This document shows, piece by piece, positions 6,826 through 14,601 of a DNA stretch of 21,393 nt. Location of the stretch: the IMG/VR virus record IMGVR_UViG_3300027848_001467, positions 1 to 21,393 of that record. One strand, given 5' to 3'. Source of the stretch: a virus. Position numbers and translations under genes: made by a program. Position 1 is the stretch's first letter, and every line of letters starts with the position of its first letter. The notes below the pieces were generated by a model. That model ran no database searches. It was not told where the DNA came from and saw only the letters and a program-made list of their open reading frames with translations.

Positions 6826-7938
6826 ATGCCACTTTCGGCCAACCAAATCCAATTCATCGCGGACGCCGCGCTTGATTTTTACCTCAACAAAGACCCTGCC
6901 TTCAAGCAGACGGTCCAAGAACGCCCGCTTGTGGCGCTGATGGAGGGTAAAGCCAAGTCCTTCCCCGGCGGCAAAGGCAACATCGAAGTCCGGGTGAAAC
7001 CAGCCTTCGGCGCGGCAGGCATGAACGACGGCCTTAAAGGCTTCGATTACGACGACACCGTGAACTTCTACAACCCGGCAAACCTTGCGGTTCTCGCCTT
7101 CAAATGGCGTGAAATGCACTTGGGTATTTCGCTGACCCTGACCGAACTCAAGCACGACGGTATCTCGGTATCCGACAGCTTGAACTCGGCGTCCACGTCC
7201 AACCATGCCGGGCGCGACAAGACCGCGCTTATCAACATGTTTGAAGACAAACTGTCGGACATGGGTGAGCAATACGGTCGTTCGTCCAACTCCCTTTATT
7301 GGGGCGACGGCACGGCGGACGCCAAAGGCTTCCATGGTTTGCGGCACTTCCTTGTCCCGGACCCGTCCATCGGCACCATCGGCGGGAAAAACCGCGCCAC
7401 GGCGGACAACGCCTATCTGCGCAACCGCGCACGGACGGCGGCCTTTGGAACCCAAGTCGGCACGACCCCGGCCTTGGCCGCCCACGGCGGCGGCGCGATC
7501 ACGTCCAACCCGGCAAACGGCGGGACGTTGTGGCAGGTCTTGCAGGCCGAACAGCGCCAACTCCGGCGCTACGGAAGCCGCCCGGATACGTTCATGGCGG
7601 GGTCGGACTTCATTGGCGCGCTGGAAATCGAAATGCGGGCCAACGGGCACTATTCCGACAAGGGCTTCAAAGGTTCGCAAGACGGCGCTATCGGCCCAAT
7701 GTTGTTTGACGGGACGACTGTGCAGTATGACCCGACGTTGGACGACCTGGGGTTGTCGAAGCGCGGCTACTGGTTTGACTGCCGCGACATTTTCTTGATG
7801 AAAATGGAAGGTGAGTGGAAGAAGACCCATTCGCCCGCGCGCCCGGCAAACCAATTCGTGATGTATCGCTCGATCACCAACACCGGACAGGTGGTGGCGA
7901 AGAAGCTGAACGGCGGCTTGGTTATCGACATTAGCTAA
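6826..7938 (+). CDS. Major capsid protein, HK97-like fold
   Basis: This 370-residue protein starts at ATG 6826, with AGGGG at 6815-6819 as ribosome binding site. It lies directly after the scaffold gene. Its length suits an HK97-fold coat protein without a covalent scaffold domain. Features seen in such coats include an N-terminal helix (NQIQFIADAALDFYL), an extended loop-like strand region (GNIEVRVKPAFGAAGMNDG), a central long helix (RDKTALINMFEDKLSDMGEQYGRSSNSLYWGDG), the GLRHFLV segment, and a late P-domain part with RYGSRPDTFMAG. I do not recognise a narrower family. A perfect 12-base-pair hairpin follows the stop codon closely. Coat genes are usually the most highly expressed in the cluster, and the two hairpins bracket the scaffold-coat pair. 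Confidence 0.88.
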   Translation: MPLSANQIQFIADAALDFYLNKDPAFKQTVQERPLVALMEGKAKSFPGGKGNIEVRVKPAFGAAGMNDGLKGFDYDDTVNFYNPANLAVLAFKWREMHLGISLTLTELKHDGISVSDSLNSASTSNHAGRDKTALINMFEDKLSDMGEQYGRSSNSLYWGDGTADAKGFHGLRHFLVPDPSIGTIGGKNRATADNAYLRNRARTAAFGTQVGTTPALAAHGGGAITSNPANGGTLWQVLQAEQRQLRRYGSRPDTFMAGSDFIGALEIEMRANGHYSDKGFKGSQDGAIGPMLFDGTTVQYDPTLDDLGLSKRGYWFDCRDIFLMKMEGEWKKTHSPARPANQFVMYRSITNTGQVVAKKLNGGLVIDIS

Positions 7939-7941
7939 CCC

Positions 7942-7970
7942 TTTGCGCCCCGGTCCTGCCGGGGCGCAAA
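7942..7970 (+). terminator. Perfect hairpin after capsid gene
   Basis: TTTGCGCCCCGG at 7942-7953 pairs perfectly with CCGGGGCGCAAA at 7959-7970 around the five-base loop TCCTG. It starts four bases after the capsid stop codon. The bases that follow (CCTTTCTCCCC) are only a weak U-tract, so the element may terminate partially or protect the 3' end of capsid mRNA while letting some polymerase continue downstream. Confidence 0.75.
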
Positions 7971-7999
7971 CCTTTCTCCCCCACAAAAGGATCAACCCT

Positions 8000-8443
8000 G
8001 TGGCAAAAATACAACTGGTTTCCGCCTACATCAATTTGTCCGGCTCCAACGAAAACGTCGTTTTCCGGGGAGGGGCCGAAGCGATCACCTTCCCTGAAAG
8101 CCTTGTCCTCGCGGCGATCCATGGCGGCGCGGAAAACGTCCACGACGTTGTGGTCCAAGGCTTCACGGACCGCAGCATTGCCGAAGAACACCGCCGCCTC
8201 ACCGAAATTTACGGCGACGTTGTGTCGAAGGTTTTCCCGACCGTTGGCGGCACAGCCATGATGCAGCTTACGGACGACCAACTGCCGACCCAAGAAGAAG
8301 TGGAAGCGGGCGCGGCTGCGCAAGCCGAAGCCACGGCCAAGGTCCGCAAGGCCCGCACCGCGAAGGCCACGCCCACGCCCACGCCCGCCGCTGCGGCCCC
8401 GGTGAACGAAGACATGCCGTCGCTGGACGACATGCCCCAATAA
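8000..8443 (+). CDS. Unknown head-region protein
   Basis: This 147-residue protein starts at GTG 8000 with AAAAGGA at 7985-7991; the upstream open frame runs through the hairpin and is rejected. The first 90 residues look globular, with strand-like segments (KIQLVSAYINLSG, ENVVFRG) and a helix (ESLVLAAIHGGAENV). The last 55 residues are an Ala/Lys/Thr/Pro-rich linker ending in an acidic stretch, EDMPSLDDMPQ, where D-M-P occurs twice. I do not recognise a family. Its place between the coat and adaptor genes suggests a head-completion, decoration or connector-associated role, but that is only positional inference. Confidence 0.75.
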   Translation: MAKIQLVSAYINLSGSNENVVFRGGAEAITFPESLVLAAIHGGAENVHDVVVQGFTDRSIAEEHRRLTEIYGDVVSKVFPTVGGTAMMQLTDDQLPTQEEVEAGAAAQAEATAKVRKARTAKATPTPTPAAAAPVNEDMPSLDDMPQ

Positions 8444-8455
8444 AAGGAGACTGCC

Positions 8456-9163
8456 GTGCGTCTAATGTCCCTGTCCGAAATGCTGACCGAACTTCGCCAA
8501 GAGGCGGGTCTTAGCGCGGACGTGTCGCACGGCAGCCACCTTCAACCCAAGCACATCGCCTTGCTTCGGCGCATCCAAGAAGACGTATACCACGCCTACG
8601 ACTGGCCCACGTTGAACTTCACGGCGACCAAAACCTTGGACCCCGCGCAGCGGTATGCGGAATATCCGACCGCCTTCGACTTTGAAGGCATCCGCACAAT
8701 CTACCAAGAAGACGCCTCGGGGGATTGGCAACCCCTCGGCTACGGCATTGGCGCGCGGGAACTCAACGACGTGGACAGTGACGCCAACCAGACCCGCGAA
8801 AACATTGCGCGGTGGCAAAACTACCTGTCCCCGGACGCCGAACAAATCCACGGGAACATGATGGAGGTTTGGCCCCTGTCCGAACGCACGGTCCGGTTGC
8901 GGTTTGAGGGCAAACGCAAGATCATGCCTTTGGCGGACCCGGCGTTGCACTTCTCGACCGTGGACGGCCCGATTATCATCCTACACGCCGCCGCCGAGTT
9001 GTTGGCCCGCCAGAAGGCCGAAGACGCGGCGCTGAAATTGCAAAAGGCTCAAGCGCGGTTCGACAGCCTCAAGCAACGCACAGCCAACCCTGACCGGACC
9101 TTGATTATCCCCAACGGGGGCCGGTACTCCGCGCCAAACTCGCACCGCTTCCGCGTCCGCTAA
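8456..9163 (+). CDS. Putative head-tail adaptor protein
   Basis: This 235-residue protein starts at GTG 8456, with AAAGGAG at 8444-8450 as ribosome binding site. The N-terminus (LSEMLTELRQEAGLS, then HIALLRRIQEDVYHAYDWPTL) has the pattern of adaptor proteins that dock below the portal in podoviruses and some siphoviruses: a helix, a short loop, and a helical segment marking residues that end in W-P-x-L. A beta-rich middle follows (FDFEGIRTIYQED, WQPLGYGI), and the C-terminal 50 residues are helical (AAAELLARQKAEDAALKLQKAQARFDSLKQR) and then end in a basic tail. Position between capsid and tail nozzle genes fits. It could be compared with SU10-type adaptors or P22 gp4; I cannot tell which family is nearer. 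Confidence 0.6.
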   Translation: MRLMSLSEMLTELRQEAGLSADVSHGSHLQPKHIALLRRIQEDVYHAYDWPTLNFTATKTLDPAQRYAEYPTAFDFEGIRTIYQEDASGDWQPLGYGIGARELNDVDSDANQTRENIARWQNYLSPDAEQIHGNMMEVWPLSERTVRLRFEGKRKIMPLADPALHFSTVDGPIIILHAAAELLARQKAEDAALKLQKAQARFDSLKQRTANPDRTLIIPNGGRYSAPNSHRFRVR

Positions 9164-9174
9164 AGGAGGCCCCC

Positions 9175-10623
9175 GTGCCGTATCTCCAAATCACCGACTT
9201 CGCCGCCGGGATCGACTTGCGCAAATCCCGCAACACCGCCCCGGCGGGAACGCTGCGGGCGTTGAAGAACGCCGTAATCACCGCCGGGGGTGAAGTCGAA
9301 AAGCGCAAAACCCTGACGACCATCGGGGCGTTGCCCGCCGGGCTGACACACGGCCTGTCATTCCTGAACAAACAGTTGGTGGTTTTCGGGCTATCTGACG
9401 CCGCCGCAGTAACGCACCTTCTTCCGCTGCACGTCACCTATCAAAAACTGGTCCCCGTCGCGGGAACGGCGATCTACCGCATTTTGAAAGCCGAAGTCTT
9501 CGCGGGTAAAATCTACGCCGTTGTCCAATTCACGGACGACAGTGTTGAACACTTCTACGATGGGGTGGCCGTGTCCGGCGTGGCCGGGGAAACCGTGCGG
9601 GCGCACAAGTCCAAACTCTTTGCCGCCGAAGGGGTCAACCTTCGGTTTTCGGCCATCCGGGACGCGGCGGACTGGACCGTGGGTGCGGGCAACGGCATCA
9701 TCGACGTGACGACCGAAGACACGGGCGAAACCGAACTGGTCGGGCTGGAAGAATACTTCGGCGCGCTGGCCGTCTTCGGGCGCACGTCCGTCCAAATCTG
9801 GAACATGGACCCGGACCCGGCACTGTCCCAGATCGGGCAAGTCTTGGGCAACACCGGATTGGTATCGCGCAACGCCGTGGCGCGCTTCGGGTCCGGGGAC
9901 GTTTTGTTTCTGGCGGACACGGGCGTCCGGTCTTTGCGGGCGCGGGACATCCAATCCGCCGCCGCAGTCAACGACGTGGGCGCACCTGTGGACAACCTGA
10001 TCGTGGCAAAGCGCGCGATCCTGACGGCTGCGGAAGCGGACAAGCTGACGGCGCTGGTGGACCCGCTGACGGGCCGGTTCTGGCTGGTCTGGGGAACCGA
10101 AGTCTTTGTTTTGACGGTCTTTCCAAACTCCAAAATCTCGGCGTGGTCGGTCTTCGACTTCGGCCTCCCCTTGGATTACGTCACGCGCGCGGGCAGCCGC
10201 GTCGCGGTCCGGTCCGGGGACGAACTGTTTGTTTACGGGTCCATTGCCGACCCGCTGCAAAACCCGTTCGACCCAAACACCCCCATCGGGATTGCCGCCG
10301 AAGTGTACGACGCAACGCCTGTGGAGTTTGTGACCCCCTTCATGGACGCCGGACGCCCTGGCACAGTGAAGGTTTGGTCGGGGCTGGACGTGTCTTGCAC
10401 CGGGACATGGGAAGTCTATGTCTGTCCGTCGCCGCCGCGCGACCTAGACGCGGAACCTATCTGGACCAAAATCGCGGTCGTGGACCAAGCAACTTGGGGC
10501 CTTGACACAATCCCGGTGGACATGGAGGGCAACCACATTGCCGTCCGCATGGTGTCTGTGGGGGCCACGTCCGCCACCATCGCGTCCATCGCGCTACATC
10601 ACAACTTGGGGGCTGACGGATAA
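9175..10623 (+). CDS. Tail nozzle / packaged DNA stabilisation protein, P22 gp10-like
   Basis: This 482-residue protein starts at GTG 9175, preceded by AAAGGAGG at 9162-9169. Its length is close to P22 gp10 (472 residues). The sequence is almost entirely beta-rich with repeated blade-like segments such as YGAL-type turns, LVVFGLSD, KIYAVVQFTDD, LAVFGRTSVQIWNMD, DVLFLADTGVRSL, RFWLVWGTEVFVL and RVAVRSGDELFVYG, which suggest a propeller. The FLADTGVRSL segment is one I associate with gp10-like or nozzle proteins that close the portal channel after packaging. The stop codon TAA shares one base with the next start. No enzymatic motif is visible. The main alternative is a general tubular tail protein of T7 gp12 type, which has an equivalent role. 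Confidence 0.65.
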   Translation: MPYLQITDFAAGIDLRKSRNTAPAGTLRALKNAVITAGGEVEKRKTLTTIGALPAGLTHGLSFLNKQLVVFGLSDAAAVTHLLPLHVTYQKLVPVAGTAIYRILKAEVFAGKIYAVVQFTDDSVEHFYDGVAVSGVAGETVRAHKSKLFAAEGVNLRFSAIRDAADWTVGAGNGIIDVTTEDTGETELVGLEEYFGALAVFGRTSVQIWNMDPDPALSQIGQVLGNTGLVSRNAVARFGSGDVLFLADTGVRSLRARDIQSAAAVNDVGAPVDNLIVAKRAILTAAEADKLTALVDPLTGRFWLVWGTEVFVLTVFPNSKISAWSVFDFGLPLDYVTRAGSRVAVRSGDELFVYGSIADPLQNPFDPNTPIGIAAEVYDATPVEFVTPFMDAGRPGTVKVWSGLDVSCTGTWEVYVCPSPPRDLDAEPIWTKIAVVDQATWGLDTIPVDMEGNHIAVRMVSVGATSATIASIALHHNLGADG

Positions 10624-11120
10624 TGCCACGCATCGACCTTCGGGCGGAACCGTCCTACGCGGACATGCTGCACATTGCGCAGAACTTACGCGAACGTGAC
10701 CGGGAAGAAATCTTCGCCACCCGCTACGGCGAAAACCCCGCCGACGTGGCGCGGGACGCAACCATGACTGGCGCGTTCCGTTGGGGCGCGTATCTGGACG
10801 GCGAACCTGTGGCCGCCCTCGGCGCTTTCCCCCGTTGGCCGAATGTCTGGACGCTGTGGGCTTACGGGACCGACGATTGGGACAAAGCGGTCCTGACCGT
10901 CACCAAACACGTCAAGCGGTTCATGCTCCCGGCGCTCTACAATGCCGGGGCAATCCGCGCGGACGCCATGTCTTTGGCCTCGCACACGGACGCGCGCAGG
11001 TGGTTGGGGTTGCTCGGGGGTGTTCCCGAAAAACGACTGGACAATTACGGCAAAAACGGGCAAACCTTTGTCAACTATGTCTGGACGCGCAAAACTGCAA
11101 AAGAGGCAATGGACCTCTGA
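10623..11120 (+). CDS. T7 gp13-like protein with GNAT-like fold
   Basis: This 165-residue protein starts at ATG 10623, sharing one base with the preceding stop. Its layout follows the T7 gp13-type family (DUF2833-like): an early helix with REEIFATRYGENP, a strand with GAYLDGEPVAALGAFPRWPNVWTLWAYGTDDW, a helix with VTKHVKRFMLPALYNAGAIRADAMSLASHTDARRWLGLLGGV, and a C-terminal strand with QTFVNYVWTR. The fold is like GNAT acetyltransferases, but I do not see the clear acetyl-CoA pyrophosphate loop (R/Q-x-x-G-x-G/A), so catalysis is doubtful. In T7, gp13 is required for formation of infectious particles and internal virion assembly. Position just before internal virion protein genes agrees with this. 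Confidence 0.75.
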   Translation: MPRIDLRAEPSYADMLHIAQNLRERDREEIFATRYGENPADVARDATMTGAFRWGAYLDGEPVAALGAFPRWPNVWTLWAYGTDDWDKAVLTVTKHVKRFMLPALYNAGAIRADAMSLASHTDARRWLGLLGGVPEKRLDNYGKNGQTFVNYVWTRKTAKEAMDL

Positions 11121-11129
11121 ACGCTGACC

Positions 11130-11153
11130 GTGGGGCCGTCGCGCCAACCCCAC
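11130..11153 (+). other. Weak hairpin in 61-base gap
   Basis: GTGGGG at 11130-11135 is complementary to CCCCAC at 11148-11153 with a 12-base loop. There is no T-tract. It may be a minor RNA structure before the first internal virion protein gene, or chance in GC-rich DNA. Confidence 0.25.
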
Positions 11154-11181
11154 TCCCGCAGCGAAACCAAGTGAGGCCCAC

Positions 11182-11820
11182 ATGTGCGGCGGCAAACCCA
11201 AGATTGACACGTCCTACCAAAAGCAAATGCAGGCGGACGCAGTGCGCGCCCGCGCGGAAGAAGAAGCCCGCAAAGCCCGGATCAAGGACGGCAACACCAA
11301 AATCGACACGCAATTCAAGCAGTTTGACGACAGCTTTTTTGGGGGTTTTGAAAAGAACTATCTGGACTTCTACAAGCCGGACATTGAAAACAAATTCAGT
11401 GACGCCAAAGACCAACTGACGTTCGGTTTGGCGCGCGCGGGGACGCTCAATTCCTCCATGGCAGGCGACCGTCAAGGCCGCCTTTTGTCGGATTACAACA
11501 TGCAGACCGCCGCCAACTTGTCGCAAGCGCAGGACGCCACGGCCACTTTGCGCGGCAACGTGAACCAAGAGAAATCCAGCCTTATCTCCTTGTTGAACGC
11601 CACGGGCGACAGCGAAATGGCAGGCAATCAAGCCTTGTCCCGGTCGGCGCAACTGTTCAAGGCGCAGCCCACCTACAACCCTCTGGGGGATATTTTTGGC
11701 GGCGCGGCCAACGGGATCGGGAACTACTACGCCGGGAAGAACGACCGCGCGGCTTCCGACGCATACTTCAACCCCGGAAAGTCTGCCAGCAAAGCAGGCT
11801 CGTCCAAAGTAATTTATTAA
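11182..11820 (+). CDS. Putative internal virion protein
   Basis: This 212-residue protein starts at ATG 11182; GTGAGG at 11171-11176 is the ribosome binding site. The N-terminal 40 residues are highly charged and helical (MQADAVRARAEEEARKARIKDG). A motif FDDSFFGGFEKNYLDFYKPDIENKFSDAKDQLTFGLARAG with aromatic pairs and a conserved-looking LTFGLARAGTLNSSMA segment follows. The C-terminus is Gly/Ala/Ser-rich and may insert into a membrane weakly. It begins MC and ends in IY, as does the next protein. Together with size and position downstream of a gp13-like gene, this suggests an ejection protein stored in the capsid, perhaps a counterpart of T7 gp14 or P22 gp7. No family is certain. Confidence 0.6.
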   Translation: MCGGKPKIDTSYQKQMQADAVRARAEEEARKARIKDGNTKIDTQFKQFDDSFFGGFEKNYLDFYKPDIENKFSDAKDQLTFGLARAGTLNSSMAGDRQGRLLSDYNMQTAANLSQAQDATATLRGNVNQEKSSLISLLNATGDSEMAGNQALSRSAQLFKAQPTYNPLGDIFGGAANGIGNYYAGKNDRAASDAYFNPGKSASKAGSSKVIY

Positions 11821-11829
11821 GAGGCCCCC

Positions 11830-12537
11830 ATGTGCGATCCAATCTCTCTTATCGGAATGGCCGCCACCACCATCGGCGGGGCCATGAAAGGCCAACAGGA
11901 AAAGCAGTATGCCGAAGCGGTAAACGCTGCGAACAAACAGGCTTTTGAAGTGTCCCGCAAGGCGCGGGAAGACGAACGCGCCCGGCAAGGGGACATGGAA
12001 CAGAAAATGTTTGCGTCCTATGACGCTGCGGAAGGCGACCTGTCCCGCGACAACTATGACGCCAAAAAAGACGGGGCGGCCACCAGCTTCGTGGAGAAGC
12101 TGGACAGCATGTCCCCGGAAATCGGAACCGAAAGCCGTTTGGCCGGACAGGACGGCGCGTCCGTGGCGGTCAAAAGCAGCATCAACTCCCAAATCAACAA
12201 GGCCGCAGGGGACGCGCGCGAACGGGTCAAGGCTTTGGCGAACCTTCAAGGCTACGGACGCGCGGGCGAAAGCCGCGCCGCGTCCATGTCGGACGCCAGC
12301 AACTCCATGTCCACCATCGGCGGGCTGCGTCGCGGCTCCTTGGCGGCAAGCCAGCAAGAGCAAAACATTCCGGCGGCGGACGTGTCGCGCGGCAGCAGCA
12401 CTTTTGCAGACGTTCTCTCGGGTGTTGGCGGGGCAATGAGTTTCGCAGGACCAAACGCTTTCAAAGGCGTCGGGGGAAAACTGTTCCCTGGCAAAAGCAT
12501 CGTATCCAGCGGCGTCGCAGGGCAGGGGATTTATTAA
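11830..12537 (+). CDS. Putative internal virion protein, T7 gp14-like
   Basis: This 235-residue protein starts at ATG 11830 directly after GAGGCCCCC (11821-11829). The N-terminus is MCDPISLIGMAATTIGGAMKG, a hydrophobic Gly/Ala helix after a Met-Cys start, followed by a long charged helix (EKQYAEAVNAANKQAFEVSRKAREDERA). Internal virion protein B of T7-like phages (gp14) has the same order: short membrane-like N-terminal helix, then long amphipathic helices. The remainder is Ala/Ser/Gly-rich and ends GQGIY. In T7, gp14 is ejected first and forms a pore in the outer membrane. The gene is nine bases after its neighbour and one base before the next. Confidence 0.6.
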   Translation: MCDPISLIGMAATTIGGAMKGQQEKQYAEAVNAANKQAFEVSRKAREDERARQGDMEQKMFASYDAAEGDLSRDNYDAKKDGAATSFVEKLDSMSPEIGTESRLAGQDGASVAVKSSINSQINKAAGDARERVKALANLQGYGRAGESRAASMSDASNSMSTIGGLRRGSLAASQQEQNIPAADVSRGSSTFADVLSGVGGAMSFAGPNAFKGVGGKLFPGKSIVSSGVAGQGIY

Positions 12538-12538
12538 A

Positions 12539-13966
12539 GTGACCACGAAAAACATCAACTCCGACGGCATCGCGCAGTTTTTCCAAGCCATCCTCGGCGG
12601 GGGCAAAGGCAACACGTCCGCACTGATCGAAGCCGACTTGGCCCGCCGCAAAGGCTTGGGGCTGGACGCCGCCGCAGCGAACACCGCAGCGGACACCGCG
12701 TTCACGACCGGCCCCAAAACCGAAAACATGAACGCCCAGACGGCGAGTGAAGTGGCCCGCGCCCTCGGACTTAACGCGGACGCGGCGTTCACCGCCGGTC
12801 CTAAAACCGAAAACATGGACGCCCAGACGGCAAGCGAACTGGCCCGCCGCCTCGGCATCGACGCGGACACCGCGTACACCGCCGGTCCTCAAACCAATCT
12901 GACCAACGCCCAAACCGGGGCGGAAACCGCTTTGGCGGGCAGCCGGAACGCGGACACGCGCCAGACAGACACCGAAACGAGTGTGATCGCGGCAGAGCAA
13001 GAGGCCCAACTGGCGATTGCGGAAATCATGGCATCGCCGGAGTTTAACTCCCCGGACCCCACGGTGTATGGCCCCGCGCGGCAGAAGATCGCGGCAATCG
13101 CCAACCTATACGCGGGAGGCTCGACCCGTGAGAATATCGGGGGCGTTCTCGCAGGGGACGCCTACGGCAACGCCGACCGGGGCGACGCCCAAGGCTTTTC
13201 GTCCGCCCTTCTGGGGACCGGGACCGTTGCGAACTCCGGGGCCACGCCGCAGGGAACTTATGTCCAACAAATGCACGAAGCCATTGGGGGCGACGTAACG
13301 GCGAAAGCCGAAGCCGACCGGCTTGCCATGACCATCGCCGGGAACAAAGCCAACAACACCGCAAACAACGACGCGGCATTGGCGCGGGAAATGCTGAACT
13401 TCACCCAACCCATCCAGCCCGGCACCCGATACGACCAACCCGGCGGCGGACGCCAACCCTTGTCCGTGTCCACAGCCACCGTCAACGGTTTTGCCAAAGA
13501 CATTCAAAAGCGCATCGAAGCCCAATACCCCGGCGCGGTTTTGCCCCCGGAATTGCTTTCCAGCTTGGCCGACGAAGCGGCGCTGGAATACTCCACCACG
13601 CGCAATTCCAGCTTGGCAATCGACAAAGTGATGAAAAGCCTTTCCACAGAAACGGAAGACCTAAGCTGGTTGCCCACCGGGGACACCACCACCATCACGC
13701 AGCCCCTTCCCGGAATGGGGGGCGCAGGCGCACCGGCACCCGCACAGGCACCCGCCGCGTCCAGCGGGGCCAACGCGGTCGCGGGGGCTATCGCAGGCGC
13801 ACCGCCAGCACCGGCTCCGGCGCAGGCACCCGCCCCCATTCCGCAAGTCGCGCCCACAGTCGCCAACGCCAACTCCAAAATCCCCGCAGGCGCGGTGATG
13901 GGCAAAGACGTGAACGGTGTGGAAATCTACCAAGACCCGACGACAGGCAAGTGGTTCTATCCATGA
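12539..13966 (+). CDS. Putative internal virion protein with 29-residue repeats
   Basis: This 475-residue protein starts at GTG 12539, one base after the previous stop; AGGGG near 12524 is a distant ribosome binding site. The first 50 residues are helical and Ala-rich. Three consecutive 29-residue repeats follow (residues 52-138; see repeat entry). The middle (about 140-350) contains helical parts such as EQEAQLAIAEIMASPEF and NNDAALAREMLNF, and residues 395-445 are an Ala/Pro-rich linker. The protein ends with a compact aromatic stretch, GVEIYQDPTTGKWFYP. I do not recognise a family. Size and location between ejection-like proteins and a virion peptidase suggest an internal virion component equivalent in place to P22 gp16/gp20 or T7 gp15. 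The stop overlaps the next start (ATGA). Confidence 0.6.
   Translation: MTTKNINSDGIAQFFQAILGGGKGNTSALIEADLARRKGLGLDAAAANTAADTAFTTGPKTENMNAQTASEVARALGLNADAAFTAGPKTENMDAQTASELARRLGIDADTAYTAGPQTNLTNAQTGAETALAGSRNADTRQTDTETSVIAAEQEAQLAIAEIMASPEFNSPDPTVYGPARQKIAAIANLYAGGSTRENIGGVLAGDAYGNADRGDAQGFSSALLGTGTVANSGATPQGTYVQQMHEAIGGDVTAKAEADRLAMTIAGNKANNTANNDAALAREMLNFTQPIQPGTRYDQPGGGRQPLSVSTATVNGFAKDIQKRIEAQYPGAVLPPELLSSLADEAALEYSTTRNSSLAIDKVMKSLSTETEDLSWLPTGDTTTITQPLPGMGGAGAPAPAQAPAASSGANAVAGAIAGAPPAPAPAQAPAPIPQVAPTVANANSKIPAGAVMGKDVNGVEIYQDPTTGKWFYP
12692..12952 (+). repeat. Three tandem 87-base (29-residue) repeats
   Basis: Units are 12692-12778, 12779-12865 and 12866-12952. At protein level each begins D-[T/A]-A-[F/Y]-T-x-G-P-[K/Q]-T, then N-A-Q-T or D-A-Q-T at positions 14-17. 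Units 1 and 2 are nearly identical (differences mainly M-N/M-D, V/L, A/R and L-N/I-D), including A-x-x-L-G at the end. Unit 3 keeps only the first half well. The units look like stacked helix-turn elements; a weaker LGLDAAAANTAA segment just before may be a degenerate fourth. Confidence 0.8.
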
Positions 13967-14598
13967 GTGTTTTGCTCCAATACCTCGCCGGGGGGAAAGA
14001 CCCAAGCCACGTCAACAATCTGCAAGAGGATTTTGCCGGGCGGCTGAACCAGATGATCGCGGCGTCCGAAGGGCGGATCACGATCAATTCCGGCTATCGG
14101 TCGGAAGAACGCCAAGCAGAATTGTTTGCGGCAGCGGTCCAGAAGTACGGGTCCGAAGCCGCCGCCCGCAAATGGGTCGCCCCTCCCGGCAAGTCCAACC
14201 ACAACCACGGGCTTGCGGCGGACCTCGGGTACTCCGGCGACGGCGAACAATGGGCGCACAAAAACGCGGCAAACTTCGGCCTCAACTTTCGCATGTCGCA
14301 TGAACCCTGGCACATCGAAATGCTCAACGGCCAACCAACTGCCGTCGCGGACGCCACCGGGCAGCCCTTGGACGCGGCAGGCGCTCCGTCGGACCGGGGG
14401 CCGCCTCCACCACCCGCGTCCTTCGCGGAAGCCCTCTTTGGCGGGCAGAGTGGCGGAAACGCACAAACCGCCACTCCTATGCAGGCCGCGCCACGCCCGG
14501 ACCTCCCCGGCAACATGAGGGGACAAGACCCTTCCAAGATGGCGGCGCTCCTAGAACAACTCCAATCGGCTACGTCGAAGGCCAACATTTTTGGGTGA
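13963..14598 (+). CDS. M15-family zinc D,D-carboxypeptidase-like peptidoglycan hydrolase
   Basis: This 211-residue protein starts at ATG 13963 (ATGA overlap with the previous gene). It carries all M15 (VanY/VanX-type) marks: INSGYRS at 41-47, then S-x-H-x-x-G-x-A-x-D at 78-87 giving zinc ligands His80 and Asp87, and HEPWHIE at 113-119 with Glu114 as catalytic base and His117 as third ligand. The enzymatic domain ends near residue 125. The remaining 85 residues are a Pro/Gly/Ala-rich linker and a short terminal helix (DPSKMAALLEQLQSATSKANIFG). A DLPGNM at 180-185 resembles the motif repeated in the next protein. Because the lysis endolysin is encoded elsewhere and this gene lies among ejection proteins, it is probably carried in the virion to cut peptide bridges during DNA entry. 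A second lysis enzyme is the alternative. Confidence 0.85.
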   Translation: MSVLLQYLAGGKDPSHVNNLQEDFAGRLNQMIAASEGRITINSGYRSEERQAELFAAAVQKYGSEAAARKWVAPPGKSNHNHGLAADLGYSGDGEQWAHKNAANFGLNFRMSHEPWHIEMLNGQPTAVADATGQPLDAAGAPSDRGPPPPPASFAEALFGGQSGGNAQTATPMQAAPRPDLPGNMRGQDPSKMAALLEQLQSATSKANIFG

Positions 14599-14601
14599 TA
14601 T

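Noticed and set aside
6529-7995. Antisense open frame of 488 codons opposite the capsid gene
   Set aside because: It is a shadow of scaffold and capsid coding sequence and crosses the capsid hairpin.
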